Below, piece after piece: positions 58,579 to 64,000 of a stretch of DNA of 64,000 nucleotides. Under the pieces are notes generated by a model. That model saw only the letters and a list, made by a program, of their open reading frames with translations. It searched no databases and was not told the origin of the DNA. A program made the position numbers and the translations under genes. Each line of letters starts with the position of its first letter. Within the stretch, counting starts at the first letter, position 1. Origin of the DNA: Carboxylicivirga linearis (lineage in GTDB: Bacteria > Bacteroidota > Bacteroidia > Bacteroidales > Marinilabiliaceae); contig NZ_JAGUCO010000003.1 of assembly GCF_018271995.1 (NCBI RefSeq), positions 186,001-250,000 of the forward strand, written 5' to 3'.

Positions 58579-60132
58579 ATGAAAAAAAGTTTACTTTTTG
58601 TTTTTCTTTTATCGTTTGTTGCCTTTGCTGGTGTAAATGGGCAAAATTTAGTTGTCAATCCTGACTTTGAAAATTGGGATGATGCAAATACTCCAACAGG
58701 TTGGGAAAAAGCAGAAGATGTGACTCAAGAATCAACAATCGTTCATGCAGGTACTTATTCTGCAATGCATGTTGGAGGAACTAAAGATCTTGCACAAACA
58801 TTTGATGTAGAATCAGGGAAATCCTATATGTTTTCTATTTGGTATTATGTTGTACCAGGAGATGGGACTGATGCCAGACTTTGGTGCGTGTTACAAGATG
58901 AAACTGGCACTGCAGATTATGATAATACTCCAGGTGCTATTAGAGGTCCAGATGGAGGTTATCTTGATAACGGAAATGATGGAGCTGGCGAGGTATGGAT
59001 GAATTTCACAACAACAGTAACTATTCCTGATGGTTTAAGTAAAGTCTATTTTGAGTTGAGAACCTATTCCGGAGCAACTGTTTATTGGGATGATTTATCA
59101 GTTGAGGAATATACACCGTCAGGTAGCCTTGAGCTAACAACACCAAATGGTGGCGAAACTTATTCTGCAGGAGAGACTGTTCAACTGGCATGGAATTCAA
59201 CAGATGTATCTAATGTTTATTTTGAAGTATTGGATGAAGATGGTACTTGGGAACAGATATCTGACGAAATAGCATCTGTAGATGGTGCCAATACTTATGA
59301 TTTTACAATACCAGCTAACGCATGGTCGTGGGATGGATATAAGTTAAAAGTGGTTGATGCATCCGCATCTTCAATAAATGATGAGTCTGATGCAACCTTC
59401 ATTATAAATGGACATGATACCGAATTGCTTTGGGAAGATTTTAGTTCTGGTACCATTAATAACTTTGCAGTTGCATCTTCAGGTACGGTAGCATGGGAAA
59501 TTGATAATTATGGAGATGATTACTATGCAAAAGCCTCGGGTTACAATGCCGGAGCTAATGAAACCTGGTTAATCTCTCCATCGATTGATCTAGATAACAC
59601 AACAGATGAAATTTTAGAGTTTATTACAGCCAGTAATTATAGCGGTCCAGATATGGTTGTTAAATACTCTACTGATTATGATGGACTAGGTGATCCATCG
59701 ACTGCCACTTGGACTGAATTTTCTTCGTACGTATTATCAGCAGGAAATTGGGAGTGGATAAGTTCAGGATACATTGATATGAGTTCTATTAATGGAACTG
59801 TTAATATTGCATTTATTTACACAAGTACTGAATCAGAAGCAAAAACCTGGGAGGTGACAGATATTGAATTAACCGGAGTTGGTTCTTCAACTGGTGTGAA
59901 TAAAACAAAAGAAAACGCTGTAAAAATTATTCCAAATCCATTTACAACAGAGTTTAGAATTGATGGTGATGCTGTTAGTGTAACTCTATACAATGCAGCC
60001 GGTCAGTTAGTGAAAAATGTTCCTGCTGTTTCGGGTGTTGTGTCAACTTCCGATTTGAGTAAAGGAATGTATATCCTTCAGGTAAAATTAGCTGATGGTT
60101 CGGTAACTACTCAAAAAGTGATTAAAAAATAA
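58579..60132 (+). CDS. Secreted multi-domain protein with T9SS type A sorting domain
   Basis: 517 residues from ATG 58579 with signal peptide (LLFVFLLSFVAFAGVNG). Domains in order: a carbohydrate-binding-module-like beta sandwich (about 20-170, VVNPDFENWDDANTPTGWE); a Kre9/Knh1-like module (about 180-275, LTTPNGGETYSAGETVQLAW); a choice-of-anchor-J-like module (about 280-435, TWLISPSIDLDNTTDEILEF); and the type A sorting domain (about 440-517, VKIIPNPFTTEFRI to TTQKVIKK). It is exported by T9SS and probably anchored at the cell surface; the binding target is unknown. Confidence 0.87.
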   Translation: MKKSLLFVFLLSFVAFAGVNGQNLVVNPDFENWDDANTPTGWEKAEDVTQESTIVHAGTYSAMHVGGTKDLAQTFDVESGKSYMFSIWYYVVPGDGTDARLWCVLQDETGTADYDNTPGAIRGPDGGYLDNGNDGAGEVWMNFTTTVTIPDGLSKVYFELRTYSGATVYWDDLSVEEYTPSGSLELTTPNGGETYSAGETVQLAWNSTDVSNVYFEVLDEDGTWEQISDEIASVDGANTYDFTIPANAWSWDGYKLKVVDASASSINDESDATFIINGHDTELLWEDFSSGTINNFAVASSGTVAWEIDNYGDDYYAKASGYNAGANETWLISPSIDLDNTTDEILEFITASNYSGPDMVVKYSTDYDGLGDPSTATWTEFSSYVLSAGNWEWISSGYIDMSSINGTVNIAFIYTSTESEAKTWEVTDIELTGVGSSTGVNKTKENAVKIIPNPFTTEFRIDGDAVSVTLYNAAGQLVKNVPAVSGVVSTSDLSKGMYILQVKLADGSVTTQKVIKK

Positions 60133-60153
60133 ATAGACAACCTAAATAAATAT

Positions 60154-60183
60154 AACCGCAGTTCATTGAGCTGCGGTTTTTTT
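60154..60183 (+). terminator. Terminator of the T9SS cargo gene
   Basis: AACCGCAG (60154-60161) pairs with CTGCGGTT (60171-60178), then a T run. Confidence 0.85.
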
Positions 60184-60209
60184 ATTTGGTAATATTTTCA
60201 CAAGACGAA

Positions 60210-60317
60210 AAATAAATTTGTTCTAGGAGTAAATTTATTTTCCTCTTGATAAAAAAATATTTTCTCCTTGATACAAATTTATTTACATCAAGAAGAAAAT
60301 AACCTTTGTATAAGGTT
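60210..60317. repeat. AT-rich region with overlapping inverted repeats
   Basis: AAATAAATTTGT (60210-60221) pairs with ACAAATTTATTT (60273-60284); TATTTTCCTCTTGAT (60236-60250) pairs with ATCAAGAAGAAAATA (60287-60301) with one mismatch; AACCTT/AAGGTT follows (60301-60306/60312-60317). The first two stems are mutually exclusive. No gene is visible between the two flanking terminators. Confidence 0.5.
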
Positions 60318-60343
60318 ATAGGTTCTGCTTTGGGGAAATAAAT

Positions 60344-60380
60344 AAAAAAGCACCGTGATCAATGATATACCACGGTGCTT
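60344..60380 (-). terminator. Terminator of hutU
   Basis: On the minus strand AAGCACCGTG and CACGGTGCTT form a perfect 10-bp stem followed by TTTTTTATTTATTT (stem 60348-60357/60371-60380). Confidence 0.88.
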
Positions 60381-60412
60381 GCTATTTGTATTTGTTGATT
60401 GGATATGAAGGG

Positions 60413-62422
60413 TTAACTAAATAATTTATCAATCATATCAGTATTGGTCATATTAGGTATTGTTACTTTTAAGTCAGGGTTAGTTTTCATGGCTCTTTTG
60501 ATGGCAAAAACAGCCCCTTCGTTGCGAGCCCAGCTTCTTCGGGATATGCCATTGTTTACATCCCAGAAAAGCATATTTTCTAAGCGCTTCTGAGCCTCGT
60601 TTGTACCGTCAAGTATCATGCCGAAGCCACCGTTAATTACTTCGCCCCAGCCAACACCTCCACCATTGTGAATGCTTACCCATGAGGCTCCGCGGAAAGA
60701 GTCGCCAATTACATTTTGTATGGCCATGTCGGCAGTATAGCGCGATCCGTCGTAAATATTTGAAGTTTCGCGGTAAGGACTATCAGTTCCGGAAACATCG
60801 TGGTGATCACGTCCCAGAATTACGGGAGCTGAAATAGTGCCTTCTGCAATAGCTTTATTAAAGGCTTCAGCTATTCGTATCCGCCCTTCGGCATCGGCAT
60901 ATAATATGCGAGCCTGAGAGCCCACAACCAGCTTATTTCGGCCTGCTTCTTTAATCCAGTGTATATTATCAGCCATCTGTTGTTGTATCTCAATAGGAGA
61001 ATCCTGTCGTAGCTCCTCCAATACTTCAGAAGCGATACGGTCGGTTGTTTGGAGGTCTTTAGGATCGTTACTGGAACATACCCATCGGAATGGACCAAAG
61101 CCATAATCAAAACACATTGGCCCCATAATATCCTGTACGTACGAAGGATATTTAAAATCGCCGTTTTCTTTTAATATATCAGCACCGGCACGACTTGATT
61201 CCAACAAAAAGGCATTTCCATAATCAAAGAAATACATTCCTTGATCAGCCAGTTGATTTATGGCAGCAACATGTCGGCGTAAACTCTCCTGAACTTTTTC
61301 TTTAAATAATTCAGGTTGTTCAGCCATCAGGGTATTGGCTTCTTCAAAACTTACTCCTGCCGGGTAGTATCCTCCGGCCCAAGGATTATGCAATGATGTT
61401 TGATCAGAGCCTAAATCGACTTTTATTTTTTCAGTAGCAAATTTTTCCCAAACATCAACTATATTACCATGATAAGCGATAGAAACAACCTCGTTGTGTG
61501 CTTTGGCAATTTGAATTCTCTCACATAACTCATCTAAGTCTTCAATAACTTCATCTACCCATCCTTGTGAATGGCGGGTATGAATGGCTTTACCATTTAC
61601 TTCAGCTATCACACTAATACATCCGGCAATATTTCCTGCTTTGGGTTGAGCACCCGACATGCCACCTAAACCAGCCGAAACAAATAATTTACCCGACAAA
61701 TCAGCTTTGCCATTTGATATTTTTCTACCGGCATTTAAAACAGTTATGGTGGTTCCGTGCACAATGCCTTGTGGCCCAATGTACATAAATGAACCGGCTG
61801 TCATCTGGCCATATTGGGTTACTCCCAATGCATTAAATCGCTCCCAATCATCCGGTTTCGAATAATTAGGAATCATCATACCATTGGTAACAACAACACG
61901 AGGTGCATCTTTATGAGATGGATATAATCCCATTGGATGGCCCGAATACATAGACAATGTTTGTTCATCGGTCATCTCAGCCAGATATTTCATGGTAAGA
62001 CGGTATTGTGCCCAGTTTTGAAAAACGGCTCCATTACCTCCGTATGTAATTAACTCATGAGGATGTTGAGCAACGGCATAATCCAGATTGTTTTGTATCA
62101 TTAACATGATAGCGGCCGCTTGTTTGGATTGATGCGGAAAATCATCAATATGACGGGCTTTTATCTCGTAATCGGGGCGATAACGGTACATGTATATCCT
62201 GCCATACGTATTTAATTCGTACAAAAACTCAGGAGCCAACTCAGTATGTTGTTCTGATGGAAAATAGCGTAAAGCATTCTGTAGTGCTAACTTTTTTTCA
62301 TCATCACTTAATATATCTTTTCTTTTGGGAGCATGATTAATATTGGGGTCATACTCTTTTTTAGGAGGAATTACAGACGGTATACCTTCCAGTATGGCTG
62401 CTTTAAACTGTTCAGAGTTCAT
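60413..62422 (-). CDS. hutU: Urocanate hydratase (long form)
   Basis: 669 residues, ~100 more than the proteobacterial enzyme, which is usual for this phylum. It adds water to urocanate to form imidazolonepropionate, the second step of histidine breakdown, with a tightly bound NAD+. Visible marks: GLGGMSGAQPKAGNIAG for NAD+, DYGFGPFRWVCSSNDPKDL with the active-site Cys region, LGSDQTSLHNPWAGGYYP, and GGVGWGEVINGGFGMILDG. The other hut genes are not in this window. Single-gene unit with a strong terminator. Confidence 0.95.
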   Translation of the reverse strand: MNSEQFKAAILEGIPSVIPPKKEYDPNINHAPKRKDILSDDEKKLALQNALRYFPSEQHTELAPEFLYELNTYGRIYMYRYRPDYEIKARHIDDFPHQSKQAAAIMLMIQNNLDYAVAQHPHELITYGGNGAVFQNWAQYRLTMKYLAEMTDEQTLSMYSGHPMGLYPSHKDAPRVVVTNGMMIPNYSKPDDWERFNALGVTQYGQMTAGSFMYIGPQGIVHGTTITVLNAGRKISNGKADLSGKLFVSAGLGGMSGAQPKAGNIAGCISVIAEVNGKAIHTRHSQGWVDEVIEDLDELCERIQIAKAHNEVVSIAYHGNIVDVWEKFATEKIKVDLGSDQTSLHNPWAGGYYPAGVSFEEANTLMAEQPELFKEKVQESLRRHVAAINQLADQGMYFFDYGNAFLLESSRAGADILKENGDFKYPSYVQDIMGPMCFDYGFGPFRWVCSSNDPKDLQTTDRIASEVLEELRQDSPIEIQQQMADNIHWIKEAGRNKLVVGSQARILYADAEGRIRIAEAFNKAIAEGTISAPVILGRDHHDVSGTDSPYRETSNIYDGSRYTADMAIQNVIGDSFRGASWVSIHNGGGVGWGEVINGGFGMILDGTNEAQKRLENMLFWDVNNGISRRSWARNEGAVFAIKRAMKTNPDLKVTIPNMTNTDMIDKLFS

Positions 62423-62536
62423 GTGTTTTTATTTTGTCAATGCTGTTGTCTGGGTACAAATGTCCGTTTTTTTGGAGAAATGTTTTATGACATTGCGCAA
62501 TTGACTGCTGGTGAAAAGCTGAGATTCATCAATCGG

Positions 62537-63157
62537 TCAGATCAAGCCATTATCGATCATTAGGATGATATGCTCAATCATTACATCATCACCTTCGCGG
62601 TCGAATTCTGATTTAAGGTTGGAACCAAACAAGCGGGCAATTCCCTGCCAGAAAACGGCAGAAACACCTCCTTTGTATTCTTTTATCAATTGATAGGTAG
62701 TGTCGCCTGTTTCGCGATTGATGAGCTTAATTAAAAGTCGCCCCTGCGAAAAAGAAAGCTTTTTTAGTGGTGTTTCAAATTCGGCAAACAGTTCTTTTTC
62801 TCTCTTCTTCAAATAGGCTTTCCGTTCCTTGGTATCTGATATTAAAGAGAGATTTGTATTAATATCGTTTATGGTTGCACTGGCTTTTCGGGCATAGGGA
62901 AGTGTTACCTTTATGTTACGTACCAATTTTGAGTAACGCCTTTTTTGACGTTTGTTTTTAAATTTGAAAGGAGATAACACCGGTACTTCCTTAAGAGTGA
63001 TATGTGGTAGTGTGTCGTTTTCTATGATTTGATGCTGAAGTATAATGTCTTGCTTTCTAATGGTGTCGTTTTGAGCAGATATAGCAATGCCAGTGCTTAA
63101 AAGAATGATAATAAGCAGAGGTTTTATGTAGTTGATATTTGACTTAATCTGCAACAT
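62537..63157 (-). CDS. DUF4294 protein, secreted
   Basis: 206 residues with a signal peptide (LLIIILLSTGIAISAQ). The mature part matches DUF4294: DTLPHITLKEVPVLSPFKFK, QKRRYSKLVRNIKVTLPYAR and RLLIKLINRETGDTTYQLI with a following KEYKGGVSAVFWQGIARLFG. The family is widespread in Bacteroidetes and of unknown function, probably periplasmic. It lies between hutU and the M16 gene, both on the same strand; an exact -7 box is found upstream. Confidence 0.87.
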   Translation of the reverse strand: MLQIKSNINYIKPLLIIILLSTGIAISAQNDTIRKQDIILQHQIIENDTLPHITLKEVPVLSPFKFKNKRQKRRYSKLVRNIKVTLPYARKASATINDINTNLSLISDTKERKAYLKKREKELFAEFETPLKKLSFSQGRLLIKLINRETGDTTYQLIKEYKGGVSAVFWQGIARLFGSNLKSEFDREGDDVMIEHIILMIDNGLI

Positions 63158-63198
63158 ATTGGTTATACCTAAACAAATAATGGTATGTTTCGTTGATA

Positions 63199-63206
63199 CA
63201 AAATTA
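63199..63206 (-). promoter_or_regulatory. -7 box of the DUF4294 gene
   Basis: Minus strand TAATTTTG, an exact TAnnTTTG, 41 nt before the start. No -33 TTG at the right distance; the upstream terminator hairpin occupies part of that space. Confidence 0.4.
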
Positions 63207-63211
63207 CAAAC

Positions 63212-63244
63212 AAAAAAACGGAGTAGCTATGAACTACTCCGTTT
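63212..63244 (-). terminator. Terminator of the M16 peptidase gene
   Basis: AAACGGAGTAG (63216-63226) pairs with CTACTCCGTTT (63234-63244). On the minus strand a T7 run follows. Confidence 0.9.
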
Positions 63245-63268
63245 AAAATTTGATAGCATATCTGCTAT

Positions 63269-64000
63269 TTATTCTTTTTCATTTACAAAAACAATCTGCA
63301 TCTTATCCGCTTTTTTAAAGAAAGATTTAGCAATTTTCTGCACTTTCTTCGATGTCATATTTGTAACAATATCTTCGTAGTTTTCAGGCAAGTCATTATT
63401 AATTCCTTGTATATAGTAAGCACGTATAATATTCATCCAATAGTTATTGCTTTCTTTTTGTTCTTTTCTGTTTTTTAAGAAATTTAAGCGTGCTTTATTT
63501 AAATCTTCTTCCGTAACGCCATTCTTTATAATTTTCTCAATCTCGGCATATACCAAAGGAATTAAATTTTCATATCGTTCCGGATCGGTATCAAATCCTA
63601 TCGCTAACGTTGCCTCTTGTTGGGGTATGCGATCATTCGACGCTCGTACTCCCACTCCATAGGTTCCACCTTCTTTTTCTCTGATCTCTTCAGTGTAGCG
63701 GAGTTCGAGAATGGATTGGATAAATGACATTCCTATTCTGTTTTCCGGTGTGTACTTCATTTCATTGTCAAAATAGATTTTAACGGTGGCTTTGGGATCA
63801 GTAAAGTTGATTGGAATTCGTTTAATGGTTTCTCCTTTAGGAGCTGACACATTATTATCTTTCCAGTTCTCTTTATTCTCATTACTAGAGATTGCGCCCA
63901 GATATTTTGCCGAAATGCTTTTAGCTGTTTCTTTATCTATATCACCCACTATAAAGAATGTGAAATCGGAAGCGTTATGAATTCGTTCAGCGTAAACTTC
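63269..64000 (-). CDS. M16-family (insulinase-like) peptidase, C-terminal part (start outside window)
   Basis: The frame is open to the window edge, so only the C-terminal 243 residues are seen. FFIVGDIDKETAKSISAKYL marks the start of an inner M16 domain, with GMSFIQSILELRYTEEIREK and a following EGGTYGVGV containing the R...Y substrate-binding residues of the inactive half. The zinc-binding HxxEH would lie upstream, outside the window. M16 enzymes degrade peptides in the periplasm. A strong terminator follows. Confidence 0.85.
   Translation of the reverse strand, partial: EVYAERIHNASDFTFFIVGDIDKETAKSISAKYLGAISSNENKENWKDNNVSAPKGETIKRIPINFTDPKATVKIYFDNEMKYTPENRIGMSFIQSILELRYTEEIREKEGGTYGVGVRASNDRIPQQEATLAIGFDTDPERYENLIPLVYAEIEKIIKNGVTEEDLNKARLNFLKNRKEQKESNNYWMNIIRAYYIQGINNDLPENYEDIVTNMTSKKVQKIAKSFFKKADKMQIVFVNEKE

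Overview
The window is a chromosomal segment of a Bacteroidota bacterium, most likely a marine or anaerobic member of the Bacteroidales/Marinilabiliales (inferred, not proven). The evidence is as follows. Type IX secretion (T9SS) appears throughout: a type B sorting-domain adhesin next to a PorP/SprF protein, a DUF5103 plug protein, a type A sorting-domain protein and PorE-like PD40 proteins. There is a complete Na+-translocating NADH:quinone reductase operon. Several families are typical of the phylum: short AMP nucleosidase, DUF4294, fused 2-oxoacid dehydrogenase E1 and long urocanate hydratase. The DNA is AT-rich, Shine-Dalgarno sequences are rare, and many genes are preceded by the Bacteroidetes promoter TTG-N19-21-TAnnTTTG.

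Layout. 0-5 kb: end of a PKD adhesin plus PorP, a Skp/OmpH-like protein and a glycosyltransferase. 5-9 kb (minus strand): a DivIC-like division protein with a small membrane partner, PruA (proline catabolism) and the T9SS plug protein. 9-16 kb: nqrABCDEF followed by apbE, whose product attaches the FMN that NqrB and NqrC need. 16-21 kb: a small membrane protein, a fused alpha/beta 2-oxoacid dehydrogenase E1 and an NhaC antiporter. 21-27.5 kb: AlgH, then a minus-strand operon amn-holA-rhomboid-HAD phosphatase-aminotransferase, a divergent HsdR_N-type nuclease-fold protein and a CapA protein. 27.5-36 kb: a haem-binding chemoreceptor, two unknown proteins, and a divalent-cation group (CorA, a BACON-repeat lipoprotein, a CNNM/CBS protein). 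36-43 kb: acyl-CoA ligase, sodium:solute symporter, a long non-coding stretch with an unusual 21-bp minisatellite, then the recR operon with a glycosyltransferase. 43-49 kb: two tandem TPR-PD40 proteins, two GNAT acetyltransferases and an ornithine/alanine racemase-family enzyme. 49-64 kb: alaS divergent from an M23 peptidase, a second CapA protein, a MerR-Nif3-zinc-ribbon operon, a TPR protein, a T9SS cargo protein, hutU, a DUF4294 protein and the end of an M16 peptidase.

The genes are mostly core and house-keeping. I see no tRNA, rRNA, transposase, prophage or CRISPR array. The least explained material is non-coding: a 113-nt cloverleaf-like inverted repeat directly after the chemoreceptor gene (27545-27657), a ten-copy ~21-bp minisatellite upstream of recR (40310-40520), a heptamer-phased inverted block inside the nqr operon (10277-10347), and a structured corA leader with a rare strong Shine-Dalgarno (31013-31136). 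No clearly new multi-gene system is evident. The tandem PorE-like pair and the acetyltransferase-racemase pair are the best gene-level leads.
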